Shown here: in pieces, positions 34,764 to 44,376 of the stretch
Position numbering within the stretch: the stretch's first letter is position 1
Layout of the letters: each line of letters begins with the position of its first letter
Source of the DNA: Rhizobium sp. ZPR4
GTDB lineage: Bacteria > Pseudomonadota > Alphaproteobacteria > Rhizobiales > Rhizobiaceae
Assembly (NCBI RefSeq): GCF_040215725.1
Contig: NZ_CP157969.1
Coordinates: forward strand, 1,116,001 to 1,180,000
Direction: 5' to 3'
Length of the DNA: 64,000 nucleotides
The notes under the pieces: generated by a model
What the model was told of the DNA's origin: nothing
The model's input: the letters and a program-made list of their open reading frames with translations, nothing else
The model's database searches: none
Translations under genes and position numbers: made by a program

Positions 34764-36032
34764 CTATTGCAGCAGGATCGCGCGGAAGTCGTTGACGTTC
34801 GTGCCGGTCGGGCCGCTGATGAAAAGATCGTCGAGAGCGGCGAAGGCCGACCAGCTGTCGTTGCGCCCCAGGAATTCGGCCGCATTTTTTTCCAGCTCGG
34901 CAAGCCGCGAAACTGTGGCGCCGTCGGCAAAGGCACCGGCATTGTCCTCCGAGCCGTCGATGCCGTCAGTATCGGCGGCGAGCGCTGCAATACCTTTCTG
35001 GCCGGAAATGGCGCAGGCGAAGGATAGCAGGAACTCGCTGTTACGGCCGCCCTTGCCTTTGCCCTTGATCGTAACCGTAGTTTCACCGCCAGACAGAAGG
35101 AGCATGGGGCCTTGCGACGCCAGACCCCGATGCGAGATCTTGGCTACGATCGCAGCATGTTGGCGACCGACCTCGGATGCTTCGCCCTCGATGGCATCGG
35201 AAAGCACGATGGTCTCGACGCCGGCATTACGGGCGACATCGGCAGCGGCATCCAGTGCGATGGCCGCCGAAGCAACGAGCTTCACCTCGTTACGGGCGAA
35301 ACGGGGGTCTAAAGGCAACGGCGGCTCGTCCCTGCCATCTTTGAGATGACGCATCACTGCTTCCGGCAAATCGAGACTATAATGTTCTATGATTGCAAGT
35401 GCATTGGCGCGGGTTGTCTCGTCGGCAATGGTCGGGCCGGAGGCGACCAGGGCGGGGTTGTCGCCGGGAATATCGGAAACGACGAGCGAGACCACGCGGG
35501 CCGGATAGGCAAGGGCGGCGAGCCGCCCTCCCTTTATGCGGGAAACCTGCTTGCGCACGGCGTTCATGGCGCTGATTGGCGCACCGGAGGCAAGTAGGGC
35601 CCGATTGACGGCGATTTCGTCGGCAAGCGTGAGATCGTTGGCCGGAGCCGGCAGCAATGCCGAGCCGCCGCCACAGATGAGGGCAACGACCAGATCATCT
35701 TCCGAAAGACCGCTTACTGCTGCCATCAGTCGATCTGATGCGTGCAGGCCATTTTCGTCGGGCACGGGATGGGCGGCCTCAAGAACTTCGATACGCTCGC
35801 AGGCAACGGCATAGCCGTAACGCGTGACGACGACACCGGATAGCGGTGCGTCCCACAGGCGTTCGAAGGCGCGTGCCATCTGCGCCGCTCCCTTGCCGGC
35901 GCCGACCACCACCGTTCGGCCCTTCGGCTTTTCCGGCAGGTGGGCGGCGAGCGCCTTGTCCGGATCGGCCGCAGCGACGGCCGCGTAGAAGAGCTTTTCC
36001 AGAAAGGCGCGGGGATCGGCAATGCTCGGCAT
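34764..36032 (-). CDS. ttuD: Glycerate 2-kinase (MOFRL family)
   Basis: A 422-residue protein of the GckA/TtuD family with the N-terminal GckA domain (VVGAGKGAAQMARAFE near 45) and C-terminal MOFRL domain (LSGGETTVTIKGKGKGGRNSEF, AADTDGIDGSEDNAGA). It phosphorylates glycerate to 2-phosphoglycerate; older annotations call the family hydroxypyruvate reductase. A start at 36032 has GAGAG upstream. It is the last gene of the gcl-hyi-glxR operon, so it feeds carbon from glyoxylate into lower glycolysis. The gap to glxR is 15 bases. Confidence 0.9.
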   Translation of the reverse strand: MPSIADPRAFLEKLFYAAVAAADPDKALAAHLPEKPKGRTVVVGAGKGAAQMARAFERLWDAPLSGVVVTRYGYAVACERIEVLEAAHPVPDENGLHASDRLMAAVSGLSEDDLVVALICGGGSALLPAPANDLTLADEIAVNRALLASGAPISAMNAVRKQVSRIKGGRLAALAYPARVVSLVVSDIPGDNPALVASGPTIADETTRANALAIIEHYSLDLPEAVMRHLKDGRDEPPLPLDPRFARNEVKLVASAAIALDAAADVARNAGVETIVLSDAIEGEASEVGRQHAAIVAKISHRGLASQGPMLLLSGGETTVTIKGKGKGGRNSEFLLSFACAISGQKGIAALAADTDGIDGSEDNAGAFADGATVSRLAELEKNAAEFLGRNDSWSAFAALDDLFISGPTGTNVNDFRAILLQ

Positions 36033-36047
36033 CGGGTCTCTCACACG

Positions 36048-36932
36048 TTACGCGACGGGATGGTTCGCCATGCGCTCAAGCGCCTTGACGAGACCGGAAT
36101 GGTCGAGCCCGCTGTCGCCATTGGCGGCACACTGATTGAAGAGCTCCTGCGTTGCTGCGGTATTCGGCAGCGACACGCCAAGCGCTTTGGCGCCCTGCAG
36201 CGCAAGGTTCAGATCCTTCTGATGCAGCGAGATGCGGAAGCCGGGTTCGAAGGTGCGCTTGATCATGCGCTCGCCATGCACTTCGAGGATGCGCGAGGAG
36301 GCAAAGCCGCCCATCAGGGCCGAGCGCACGCGGGCGGGATCGGCCCCCGCCTTCGAGGCGAAGACAAGTGCCTCGGACACGGCCTCGATCGTCAATGCGA
36401 CGATGATCTGATTGGCGACCTTGGTGACCTGGCCATCGCCGCAATCGCCGACGAGCGTGATGTTCTTGCCCATCAGCTGGAAGAGCGGCAGCGCCCGCTC
36501 GAAACTTGCCTCGGAACCGCCGGCCATGATCGAGAGCGAGGCGTTCTTGGCGCCAACCTCGCCGCCTGAAACCGGAGCGTCAACATATTCGGCGCCGGTC
36601 TCACGAACTCTCCTGGCGAATTCCTTGGTCTCGATCGGCGAGATCGAGCTCATGTCGATGACGAGCTTGCCTTTCGAAAGGCCATAGGCAACGCCGTTCT
36701 CGCCGAAGAGAACATCCTTGACCTCGGGCGTATCCGGCAGCATCAGGATGATGGTGTCGACGGTTTCAGCGAGCGCCTTCGGCGTCTCGACGAATTGCAG
36801 GCCGTTGTCGAGCAGCTCCTGGCGCGGCGGAATGGAAAACTTTGATGTGACGACGATGTGGCCGGCATTTTGCAGGTGGCGCGCCATGGGGGTTCCCATG
36901 ATGCCGAGGCCGATAAATCCGATATGTGCCAT
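36048..36932 (-). CDS. glxR: 2-hydroxy-3-oxopropionate (tartronate semialdehyde) reductase
   Basis: A 294-residue beta-hydroxyacid dehydrogenase. The N-terminal Rossmann motif GFIGLGIMGTPMARHL leads, VDAPVSGGEVGA is the substrate loop, and a catalytic Lys lies in VTKVANQII. It reduces tartronate semialdehyde to D-glycerate with NAD(P)H. It lies five bases after hyi and 15 before the glycerate kinase gene, in pathway order. Confidence 0.92.
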   Translation of the reverse strand: MAHIGFIGLGIMGTPMARHLQNAGHIVVTSKFSIPPRQELLDNGLQFVETPKALAETVDTIILMLPDTPEVKDVLFGENGVAYGLSKGKLVIDMSSISPIETKEFARRVRETGAEYVDAPVSGGEVGAKNASLSIMAGGSEASFERALPLFQLMGKNITLVGDCGDGQVTKVANQIIVALTIEAVSEALVFASKAGADPARVRSALMGGFASSRILEVHGERMIKRTFEPGFRISLHQKDLNLALQGAKALGVSLPNTAATQELFNQCAANGDSGLDHSGLVKALERMANHPVA

Positions 36933-36937
36933 GGTTG

Positions 36938-37753
36938 TTAGCTCCTGATATTGAGAATGGCTGCGCCTTCGGCGTGGCGGCCGGCTGCGGCAAACCAGCC
37001 GAGCCCCGCAGCAGTCGTGGTGCGCGGCTTGTATTCGCAGCCGATCCAGCCGTCGTAGCCGAGCGCGTCGAGCGCATTGAAGATAAAGGGATAGGCGATC
37101 TCGCCGGTGCCCGGTTCATTACGACCCGGATTATCGGCAAGCTGCACATGCGCAATCTGCGCCTGGTGCTTCTTGAATGTCCCGATCAGCTCGCCCTCGG
37201 TGCGCTGCTGATGGTAGAGATCATATTGGATGAACAGGTTGTTGCTGCCGACTTCGGCGATGATCGAAGCGGCCTGATCCGGCGTGTTGAGGAAGAAGCC
37301 GGGAATGTCGAACCTGTTGATCGGCTCGATCAGCAGCCGGATTCCATGCTTGCCCAATTCGGCAGCCGCGTATTTGAGATTGGCGACGAAGGTCGTCCGC
37401 AACGCTTCATCGGCGACACCGACCGGCGCAATGCCCGAGAGGCAATTGATTTGGCTGCAGCCGAGCGTCGTTGCGTAGTCGATCGCCGAGGCAACGCCGC
37501 GGCGGAATTCGTCGATGCGATCCGGCAGGATCGCGATCCCCCGCTCGCCGCCGGCCCAGTTGCCGGCGGGCAGATTGTGCAGCACCTGCGTCAGGCCATG
37601 GCGATCGAGTTCGGCGCGCAGCGCCTCCTTCGCGAAATCATAGGGGAAGAGGTATTCGACACCCTCGAAGCCTGCCTTGGCGGCAAGTGCGAAGCGATCC
37701 AGAAACGGCGCCTCGGTGAAGAGCATGGTCAGATTGGCCGCAAATTTCGGCAT
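36938..37753 (-). CDS. hyi: Hydroxypyruvate isomerase
   Basis: A 271-residue TIM-barrel protein of the xylose isomerase-like family. It begins PKFAANLTMLFTEAPFLDRF, with the typical Hyi landmarks GFEGVEYLFPYDF, LIEPINRFDIPGFFLN and FIQYDLYHQQRTEGEL, where metal-binding Glu and Asp sit. It interconverts hydroxypyruvate and tartronate semialdehyde. The gene follows gcl after 11 bases. Its place in the operon is the standard one for glyoxylate use. Confidence 0.92.
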   Translation of the reverse strand: MPKFAANLTMLFTEAPFLDRFALAAKAGFEGVEYLFPYDFAKEALRAELDRHGLTQVLHNLPAGNWAGGERGIAILPDRIDEFRRGVASAIDYATTLGCSQINCLSGIAPVGVADEALRTTFVANLKYAAAELGKHGIRLLIEPINRFDIPGFFLNTPDQAASIIAEVGSNNLFIQYDLYHQQRTEGELIGTFKKHQAQIAHVQLADNPGRNEPGTGEIAYPFIFNALDALGYDGWIGCEYKPRTTTAAGLGWFAAAGRHAEGAAILNIRS

Positions 37754-37764
37754 TTTTTTCTCCT

Positions 37765-39549
37765 TCAGTCCAGCAGAGCGAGGATTGCCGTCGGTGCATC
37801 CTCGCCGCGCTCGGCAAGTTCCTCGAACTCGACGACCGCATTGATGTCGGCGCCCATGGCGATGTTGGTGACGCGCTCCAGAATGAACTCGATGACGACC
37901 GGAACCTGGTGTTCCTTCATGAGCTGTTGCGCCGTCGTGAAAGCCTCCTGGAATTCGTTCGGGCTGCGAACGCGGATCGCCTTGCAGCCGAGGCCTTCGG
38001 CAACGGCGACGTGATCGACGCCATAGCCGGGTTCGGCGTTGTCAGTGGCATTGATGTTGTCGAAGGCGAGACTGACCTCGAAATCCATGTTGAAGCCGCG
38101 CTGGGCCTGGCGAATGAGGCCGAGATAGGAATTGTTCACGACCACATGCAGGTAGGGGAGCTTGTGCTGCGCGCCGACGGCCAATTCCTCGATGAGGAAC
38201 TGGAAGTCGTAGTCGCCGGATAGGGCGACGATCGGGCGGTCCGGATCTGCGGCGCGCACGCCAAGGGCTGCCGGCAGGGTCCAGCCGAGCGGGCCAGCCT
38301 GGCCGCAATTGATCCAGTTGCGCGGCTTGTAGACATGCAGGAACTGTGCGCCGGCAATCTGGCTGAGCCCGATGGTCGAGACATAGCAGGTGTCGCGATC
38401 GAAAGCCTTGTTCATCTCCTCGTAAACGCGCTGAGGCTTCAGCGGTGTCTGGTCGAAATGCGTCTTGCGCAGCATGGTGCGCTTGCGCTCGCGGCATTCC
38501 TCCGCCCATGTCGACCAGTTGCGCAGTTTGCCTTCGGTCTTCCATTCTGTGGCGACGTCGAGGAAGAGCTTCAGCGCGGCACCCGCATCTGAGACGATGC
38601 CGAAATCGGGGGCGAAGACACGGCCGATCTGGGTCGGCTCGATATCGACATGCACGAAGGTCCGACCCTCGGTATAGGTCGAGACGTTGCCGGTGTGGCG
38701 ATTGGCCCAGCGATTGCCGATGCCAAGCACGAAGTCGGAGCCGAGCAGCGTCGCATTGCCGTAGCGATGCGAGGTCTGCAGCCCGCACATGCCGGCCATC
38801 AGCGGATGGTCGTCCGGGATCGTGCCCCAGCCCATCAGAGTCGGAATGACCGGAACGCCGGTGATTTCGGCGAATTCGACCAGCAGGTCGGAAGCATCGG
38901 CATTGATGATGCCGCCGCCGGCGACAATCAGCGGCCGTTCGGCCGCGTTCAGCATGGCAAGCGCCTTTTCGGCCTGCGCACGTGTCGCCGAGGGCTTGTA
39001 GGGGTCAAGCGAGGCATAGGTGTCGATGTCGAACTCGATTTCCGCGACCTGAACATCAACGGGCAGGTCGATGAGGATGGGGCCGGGGCGACCCGAGCGC
39101 ATCGTGTGGAACGCCTTCTGGAAGACGTAAGGGACGAGCGCCGGCTCCATGACGGTAACCGCCCATTTGGTGACCGGGGCTGCGATCTTGGCGATATCGA
39201 CGGCCTGGAAATCCTCCTTGTCGAGGCGGGCGCGCGGCGCCTGGCCGGTAATGCACAAGATCGGGATCGAGTCGGCCGAGGCCGAATAAAGGCCGGTGAT
39301 CATGTCGGTGCCGGCAGGCCCAGACGTTCCGATACAGACGCCGATATTGCCGGCGCGGGCGCGGGTATAGCCCTCGGCCATATGGCTTGCACCTTCGACA
39401 TGACGGGCAAGCACATGGCGGATAGAGCCGCGCGCTTTCATCGCCGAGTAGAAGGGGTTGATCGCAGCGCCGGGAACGCCGAAGGCGCAATTGACACCTT
39501 CCTTTTCCAGAACCAGCACCGCGGCATCGACTGCGCGCATCTTCGCCAT
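37765..39549 (-). CDS. gcl: Glyoxylate carboligase
   Basis: A 594-residue thiamine-diphosphate enzyme of the acetolactate synthase family. It begins [19 protein letters not shown] and has a pyrophosphate-binding loop at [15 protein letters not shown]. It joins two glyoxylate molecules to tartronate semialdehyde and CO2. It lacks the catalytic Glu of other family members at the usual place (sequence [15 protein letters not shown]), which is the known Gcl peculiarity. I chose the ATG at 39549, preceded by GGAGGAA; a longer frame begins at 39606. It is the first gene of its operon and divergent from an IclR regulator. Confidence 0.94.
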   Translation of the reverse strand: MAKMRAVDAAVLVLEKEGVNCAFGVPGAAINPFYSAMKARGSIRHVLARHVEGASHMAEGYTRARAGNIGVCIGTSGPAGTDMITGLYSASADSIPILCITGQAPRARLDKEDFQAVDIAKIAAPVTKWAVTVMEPALVPYVFQKAFHTMRSGRPGPILIDLPVDVQVAEIEFDIDTYASLDPYKPSATRAQAEKALAMLNAAERPLIVAGGGIINADASDLLVEFAEITGVPVIPTLMGWGTIPDDHPLMAGMCGLQTSHRYGNATLLGSDFVLGIGNRWANRHTGNVSTYTEGRTFVHVDIEPTQIGRVFAPDFGIVSDAGAALKLFLDVATEWKTEGKLRNWSTWAEECRERKRTMLRKTHFDQTPLKPQRVYEEMNKAFDRDTCYVSTIGLSQIAGAQFLHVYKPRNWINCGQAGPLGWTLPAALGVRAADPDRPIVALSGDYDFQFLIEELAVGAQHKLPYLHVVVNNSYLGLIRQAQRGFNMDFEVSLAFDNINATDNAEPGYGVDHVAVAEGLGCKAIRVRSPNEFQEAFTTAQQLMKEHQVPVVIEFILERVTNIAMGADINAVVEFEELAERGEDAPTAILALLD

Positions 39550-39610
39550 GGGAATTTCCTCCGTTTCTGGATTGAAGGTACCGCATGCGCCGACGGGCGC
39601 AATCATAAAA

Positions 39611-39637
39611 TGGAAATCAATCCCATGATATGGAAAT
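39611..39637. promoter_or_regulatory. Direct repeats in the gcl/IclR divergent promoter
   Basis: TGGAAAT occurs at 39611-39617 and again at 39631-39637, exactly 20 bases (about two helical turns) apart, with a related TGGAACA near 39655. The repeats lie between the divergent gcl and IclR genes. IclR-family regulators commonly bind such tandem sites, so this is a candidate operator for glyoxylate control. Confidence 0.45.
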
Positions 39638-39744
39638 AAACATTTTCAACAAATCTGGAACAATCGAGGCGAAGCGGATATGTCATGAAGCCGAAGCATG
39701 CCGCGCCAAACTGCGCGGCGCGCTTTCGGTCAAAAGTGGGCGTC

Positions 39745-40572
39745 ATGGCGGAAAATCGGGAAAAGACGAGGGGCAGGCCGGGCCGGAAACCGGCGGAGAA
39801 TGCGGCCGCCTCGTCCGTGCAGGTGCTCGATCGCAGTTTGAAACTGCTGGAACTGGTAGCCGAAGCCGATGGCGCGGTTCTGACCGATCTCGCCGACAGA
39901 TCGGGCATGGCGCCTTCCACCGTGCACCGGCTGCTGACCTCTCTCGCCCAGCATGGCATGGTAACCCATGACGGCGAGACCGGCGTCTGGACGATCGGGG
40001 TGAAAGCCTTCGAGATCGGAACGGCCTACTTACGCTTCCGCAAGCTTGGCACGATCAGCCGGCCCTTTCTCAAGCAGTTGATGGAGGCGTCTGGCGAGAC
40101 CGCCAATATCGCCATCGAGGAGGATGGTGATGTCGTCTTCATCTCCCAAGCGGAAAGTCACGCGCCGATGCGCGCCTTCTTCCGCCCCGGCAGGCGTGGA
40201 CCGATCCATGCTTCGGGTATCGGCAAGGCGATCCTTTCCACCTGGGCGGACAGCCAGATCGAGGCGTTGCTCAAAGGGCGGTCGTTGCAGCATTTCACCG
40301 ATAAGACCCGCGATACGTTGCCCATGCTGCTCAATGATGTGGCCGAGATCCGCTCACGCGGCTGGTCGATCGACGATGAGGAGCACACGCTCGGCATGCG
40401 ATGCGTTGCGGCGCCGATCTTCGACGAATATGGCGAAGCTATTGCCGGCATCTCGATTTCAGGCCCGGCCGTGCGGCTGCCGGACGAAAGGGTCGCAGCA
40501 CTTGGCCCGGTTGTGCGGGCGGCAGCGGAAGAATTGACGAAGGCGATGGGCGGACGGTTGAAGCGAACCTGA
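39745..40572 (+). CDS. IclR family regulator of the glyoxylate operon
   Basis: A protein of about 275 residues. A Lys/Arg-rich N-terminus (REKTRGRPGRKPAEN) is followed by a winged helix (LTDLADRSGMAPSTVHRLLTSL) and the IclR effector domain (about 100-265). It resembles AllR-type regulators, which bind glyoxylate or allantoin derivatives. The divergent gcl operon supports this role. The start is uncertain between an ATG at 39685 and the ATG at 39745; neither has a strong ribosome site. Confidence 0.88.
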   Translation: MAENREKTRGRPGRKPAENAAASSVQVLDRSLKLLELVAEADGAVLTDLADRSGMAPSTVHRLLTSLAQHGMVTHDGETGVWTIGVKAFEIGTAYLRFRKLGTISRPFLKQLMEASGETANIAIEEDGDVVFISQAESHAPMRAFFRPGRRGPIHASGIGKAILSTWADSQIEALLKGRSLQHFTDKTRDTLPMLLNDVAEIRSRGWSIDDEEHTLGMRCVAAPIFDEYGEAIAGISISGPAVRLPDERVAALGPVVRAAAEELTKAMGGRLKRT

Positions 40573-40579
40573 ACGACAA

Positions 40580-40610
40580 CGCCGCCGTCTCCTCTCCGGA
40601 GACGACGGCG
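40580..40610. terminator. Strong bidirectional hairpin between IclR and guaD
   Basis: CGCCGCCGTCTCC (40580-40592) pairs with GGAGACGACGGCG (40598-40610) with one mismatch and a five-base loop. It separates the convergent IclR and guanine deaminase genes. No U-run follows. Confidence 0.6.
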
Positions 40611-40635
40611 TCGACAGTCCACCGCACAAGTGGGG

Positions 40636-41979
40636 TCAGGCGAGCTGCAATTGCTCGCGTGCGATCGTGTGCGCCTTCTTGACCGTAGTCTTCATCGCCT
40701 TGCCGGCAACGTAGACTTCCGTAACGCAGCGATCGTCGCCCATGGTCTGCAGGATGAAGAGTTCTTCGGCCAATGAGGTCGCGGTGCGCATGCGGAATTC
40801 CATCGCCGACTTGGCGCTGGAATCAAGCACGACGATATCGGCATCCGCACCTGGCTGCAGCGAACCGATGTGGCTTTCGAGGCCGAGCGCCAGGGCATTG
40901 CCGCGCGTCATGCGATAGAAAGAGTTGAACGGCGTCAGTCTTTGTCCTTGCAGGTGCAACACCTTGTAGGCCTCATCCATCGTTTCCAGCATCGAGAAGC
41001 TGGTGCCGGCGCCGACGTCGGTCGCAACCGACCAGCGCGCGCCGAGCCTGTCGAATTGCGCGGTGTTGAAGAGCCCGGAGCCGAGGAAGAGGTTCGAGGT
41101 CGGGCAGAAGACACCGACCGCGCCGGTTTCGGCGAGCACCGCGACTTCCCGTTCGCTCATATGGATGCAGTGACCGAGCAGCATGCGATCGTTGAGCAGG
41201 CCGTAACGAGCGTAGATATCCGTATAGTCCTTCGCCTCGGGATAGAGAGAGGTGGCAAAGGCGATCTCATCGCGATTTTCGGAGAGGTGCGTCTGGACGT
41301 AGCAGTCCGGATGCTCGGCGACGAGTGCCTTGCTCATCTCCATCTGCTCGGGCGTCGAGGTGATGGCAAAGCGCGGGCTGATCGCATAATGGCCGCGGCC
41401 GCGGCCATGCCATTTCTCGATCAGCCGCTTGGTCTCGTCGTAGCCGCGCTGCGGCGTATCGCGCAGTGCATCCGGCGCATTGCGATCCATCATGACCTTG
41501 CCGCCGATCATCAACATGCCGCGCGCTTCAGCGGCAGCAAAATACGCATCGACGCTTTCCGGATGCACGGAGCAATAGGCGACCGCCGTCGTCGTACCGT
41601 TCGACAGGAGTTCGTCCATGAAGCGGTCCGCCACTTCGGCGGCATGCGCGGCGCGGGCGAATTTCTGTTCCTCGACGAAAATATAGGTATTCAGCCATTC
41701 GAGCAGCTGGGCGCCATAGGAGGCGATTGCCTGCGTCTGCGGGAAATGAAGGTGCGTGTCGATAAAGCCCGGCAGGATAAGGTTCGGGCGATGGTCCGCG
41801 ATCCGGATACCGGCGTCAGCCAGCTTGCGAACATCATTATACAAGCCGATATCAACGATCTTTCCATCGCGAACATAGACGGCGCCGTCCTCGATATAAC
41901 GATAGGATGCGGCATCATCGATCCCTTGCGGTTCGGCAAGGAAGGTGAGAACGCGGCCACGGATCAGGATTTCAGTCAT
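40636..41979 (-). CDS. guaD: Guanine deaminase
   Basis: A 447-residue amidohydrolase. The metal site begins with FIDTHLHFPQTQ, with later His/Asp ligands in VQTHLSENRDE and VATDVGAGTSFSML. It converts guanine to xanthine and ammonia. I set the start at 41979, where ATG overlaps the TGA of puuD (ATGA) and GGAG lies upstream. The frame stays open far upstream inside puuD, but that part is not GuaD-like. Coupling with urate hydroxylase places it in purine catabolism. Confidence 0.93.
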   Translation of the reverse strand: MTEILIRGRVLTFLAEPQGIDDAASYRYIEDGAVYVRDGKIVDIGLYNDVRKLADAGIRIADHRPNLILPGFIDTHLHFPQTQAIASYGAQLLEWLNTYIFVEEQKFARAAHAAEVADRFMDELLSNGTTTAVAYCSVHPESVDAYFAAAEARGMLMIGGKVMMDRNAPDALRDTPQRGYDETKRLIEKWHGRGRGHYAISPRFAITSTPEQMEMSKALVAEHPDCYVQTHLSENRDEIAFATSLYPEAKDYTDIYARYGLLNDRMLLGHCIHMSEREVAVLAETGAVGVFCPTSNLFLGSGLFNTAQFDRLGARWSVATDVGAGTSFSMLETMDEAYKVLHLQGQRLTPFNSFYRMTRGNALALGLESHIGSLQPGADADIVVLDSSAKSAMEFRMRTATSLAEELFILQTMGDDRCVTEVYVAGKAMKTTVKKAHTIAREQLQLA

Positions 41980-43214
41980 TGGGTCTTCTCCCCATTGATG
42001 GCACTTTCGTACCAGGAGACGAGCAGTCGGCGCTCCTCGTCGGTAATGTGCGAGGCATTGGCCGGCGGCATGGCGTGGCTGCGGCCGGCCTGCAGGTATA
42101 TTTCGCGGGCATGAGCGGCGATGTCGCGGTCGGTTTCGAACATCACGCCCTTTGGCGGAGCGACGATGCCTTCCCAGCTCGGCTCCTTCGCATGGCACAT
42201 GGAGCAGCGTCCCATCACGGTATCGCGGACCTTCGGGAAATCCTGCGCGGCTATGAAAGGCTGCTGGGTGGCGGAAATCTTCGTTGTGGGTTCGCCCGTC
42301 AGGATCTTCGGCACCGTTGAGAGCCACATGATGACGATGAAGAGGATGACGGTGATCAGCCAGGTCCAGGTCGGGTTGCCGGCATTGGCGTGGCGGGTGT
42401 TGAACCAGTGGCGGATCGTGACACCCATCAGGAAGACGAGCGAGGCGATGATCCAGTTGAACTGCGTGCCGAACGCCAGCGGATAGTGGTTCGACAGCAT
42501 CAGGAACAGCACCGGCAGCGTCAGGTAGTTGTTGTGTGTCGAGCGCTGCTTGGCGATGCGGCCATATTTCGGATCGGGCTTGCGGCCGGCGATCAGGTCG
42601 GCAACGACGATCTTCTGGTTCGGAATGATGATGAAGAACACGTTGGCCGACATGATCGTCGCGGTGAAGGCGCCGAGATGCAGGAAGGCGGCACGGCCGG
42701 TAAAGAGATGCGTATAACCCCAGGCGACCGCCACCAGAATGAAATAGAGCGCCACCATCAGCCGCGTATTGTCATTGCCGAACGGCGACTTGCAGATCAG
42801 GTCGTACAGGAGCCAGCCGCCGGCGATCGAGCCGAGCGAAATGGCGATCGCCACGGGCTTGGAGACGTCGAGCACGGCCGGATCGATCATGTAGAGGTCG
42901 GCGCCGGCATAATAGACGAGACAGAGCATGCCGAAGCCTGAAAGCCAGGTGACATAGCTTTCCCATTTGAACCAGACGAGGTGCTCCGGCATGTTGGCGG
43001 GCGCCACCAGATATTTCTGGATATGGTAGAAGCCGCCGCCATGGACCTGCCATTCCTCGCCATAGGCGCCTGGTGGCAGTTGCGGATGCTTCTTGAGGCC
43101 GAGGTCGAGCGCGACGAAATAGAATGAGGAACCGATCCAGGCGATCGCCGTGATCACGTGCAGCCAGCGGACGGCGAAGGTTATCCAGTCCCAGGCGATG
43201 GCATATTCGTACAT
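41976..43214 (-). CDS. puuD: Membrane urate hydroxylase PuuD with cytochrome c domain
   Basis: A 412-residue protein. About eight membrane helices (residues 10-310, starting YEYAIAWDWITFAVRWLHVI) form the urate oxidase part. A periplasmic cytochrome c domain follows, with heme-binding CSMCH near 340 and an axial-Met candidate in SHAMPPAN. PuuD oxidises urate to 5-hydroxyisourate and passes electrons through the heme to the respiratory chain, unlike oxygen-using uricases. GGGAGGGAG just upstream of the ATG at 43214 sets the start. A LysR gene is divergent. Confidence 0.95.
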   Translation of the reverse strand: MYEYAIAWDWITFAVRWLHVITAIAWIGSSFYFVALDLGLKKHPQLPPGAYGEEWQVHGGGFYHIQKYLVAPANMPEHLVWFKWESYVTWLSGFGMLCLVYYAGADLYMIDPAVLDVSKPVAIAISLGSIAGGWLLYDLICKSPFGNDNTRLMVALYFILVAVAWGYTHLFTGRAAFLHLGAFTATIMSANVFFIIIPNQKIVVADLIAGRKPDPKYGRIAKQRSTHNNYLTLPVLFLMLSNHYPLAFGTQFNWIIASLVFLMGVTIRHWFNTRHANAGNPTWTWLITVILFIVIMWLSTVPKILTGEPTTKISATQQPFIAAQDFPKVRDTVMGRCSMCHAKEPSWEGIVAPPKGVMFETDRDIAAHAREIYLQAGRSHAMPPANASHITDEERRLLVSWYESAINGEKTQ

Positions 43215-43355
43215 GGGAACTCCCTCCCGATCTTCATCGACTGTTTGCCATCGCTCGATTTTCTCGAAAATCCCGGTTAATCCGCCAACACTTTCAAAAA
43301 AATCTATAAGATGACCCCTGCTTTGTTCCGCACGCCGATGTGGTAGAAAGGTGCC
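43215..43355. promoter_or_regulatory. Divergent promoter region of puuD-guaD and LysR
   Basis: A 141-base region between divergent starts, partly AT-rich (AAAAAAATCTATAAG near 43,290). A LysR-type binding site is expected. CTCGATTTTCTCGAAAATC near 43,253-43,271 holds GATTTTC/GAAAATC, a perfect seven-base inverted repeat. Confidence 0.4.
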
Positions 43356-44294
43356 ATGTCCTATCTCGATAATGTCCGTGTCTTCGTTCGCGTGGTCGAA
43401 CTCGGTACCCTCTCGGCAGCGGGGCGCGACCAACGCGTCACGCCCGCGGTTGCGAGCAATCGCATCAAGGAACTAGAGCGCCATCTTGGCGTGCGCCTCT
43501 TCAACCGCACGACGCGTAAGCTCTCGCCGACCGAACATGGCCGTGTCTTCTACGAAAAGGCCGTGAAGATCATCGAGGCCGTAAACGAGGCGGAAGCGGC
43601 GATCGCCGATCTCTCGCGCAATCCGAAAGGGTCGCTCAGGATTACCGCGCCGCTCGGCATCGGCCGGCGGCTGATCGCCTCAGGTATTCCGGAGTTTCAC
43701 GACAAATATCCGGATATCGAGGTGCGTGTGCGCCTGTCCGATCACAATGTCGATATCCTCGCCGAGGGTGTCGACGTTGCCTTCAAGCTCGGCGTGCTGG
43801 AGGATTCGAATCTGCGCATGCGTGGTATCCTCAATTGCGAGCGGGTGCTGTGCGCGTCGCCAGCCTATCTTGCAAGCCGTGGCGTGCCGGCGACCGCGGA
43901 CGCCTTGATTGCCGACAAGCATGACTGTCTTCTGCTGCGCTATCCCGGATCGAAGGAATATTACTGGACGCTGGTCACGGCGGAAGGCCCTCGCAAGTTC
44001 GAGGTCGCCGGCCCCTATGACAGCGACGACGGCGACGTGCTCACCCAATGGGCACTGGAAGACCGCGGCATCATCAACAAGCCGCTGTTCGAGGTGAAGG
44101 CCTATCTGAAAGACGGCCGGCTGACGGAAATCCTGAAGGAGAGCCCGCCGGCGCCGATTCAGCTCGCCGCCATCTATCCGCACAAGCGTTTCCAGGACCC
44201 GAAGGTCCGTCTGATGATCGATTTCATGGCGGAGCGCTGTCAGCGGCTCATCGGCAAGCTGCTCGAGGACGAGGCGGCGGCTGCAGCTTCGTGA
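43356..44294 (+). CDS. LysR family transcriptional regulator
   Basis: A 312-residue regulator. The N-terminal winged helix-turn-helix (about 1-65, with LGTLSAAGRDQRVTPAVASN) is followed by a substrate-binding domain of two lobes. It is divergent from puuD-guaD. Its sequence resembles the group of LysR proteins with a DSDDGDVLTQWALEDRGI stretch. It probably controls urate or purine use through the shared promoter, but the effector is inferred from context only. Confidence 0.9.
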   Translation: MSYLDNVRVFVRVVELGTLSAAGRDQRVTPAVASNRIKELERHLGVRLFNRTTRKLSPTEHGRVFYEKAVKIIEAVNEAEAAIADLSRNPKGSLRITAPLGIGRRLIASGIPEFHDKYPDIEVRVRLSDHNVDILAEGVDVAFKLGVLEDSNLRMRGILNCERVLCASPAYLASRGVPATADALIADKHDCLLLRYPGSKEYYWTLVTAEGPRKFEVAGPYDSDDGDVLTQWALEDRGIINKPLFEVKAYLKDGRLTEILKESPPAPIQLAAIYPHKRFQDPKVRLMIDFMAERCQRLIGKLLEDEAAAAAS

Positions 44295-44344
44295 TCTGAA
44301 GGCCACAGGCAGATCTCCGCTTGAATCAAGTCGGCGAAATCATA

Positions 44345-44364
44345 TATGACTATCGGTGGTCATA
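44345..44364. promoter_or_regulatory. Palindromic operator of the Phd/VapC pair
   Basis: TATGAC (44345-44350) and GTCATA (44359-44364) are perfect inverted repeats spaced eight bases apart. They end just before the GGAG ribosome site (44366-44369) of the antitoxin gene and overlap a TATAT-type -10-like stretch. This is the expected place for an autorepressor site. Confidence 0.55.
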
Positions 44365-44376
44365 CGGAGTGATAGC

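Noticed and set aside
41980..42327. N-terminal extension of GuaD into puuD
   Set aside because: It is Arg/His-rich out-of-frame sequence of puuD; the ATGA overlap at 41979 explains the real start.
43215..43433. N-terminal extension of PuuD upstream of 43214
   Set aside because: The extra residues lie in the divergent promoter and are not membrane-like, while the ATG at 43214 has a strong ribosome site and the family N-terminus.
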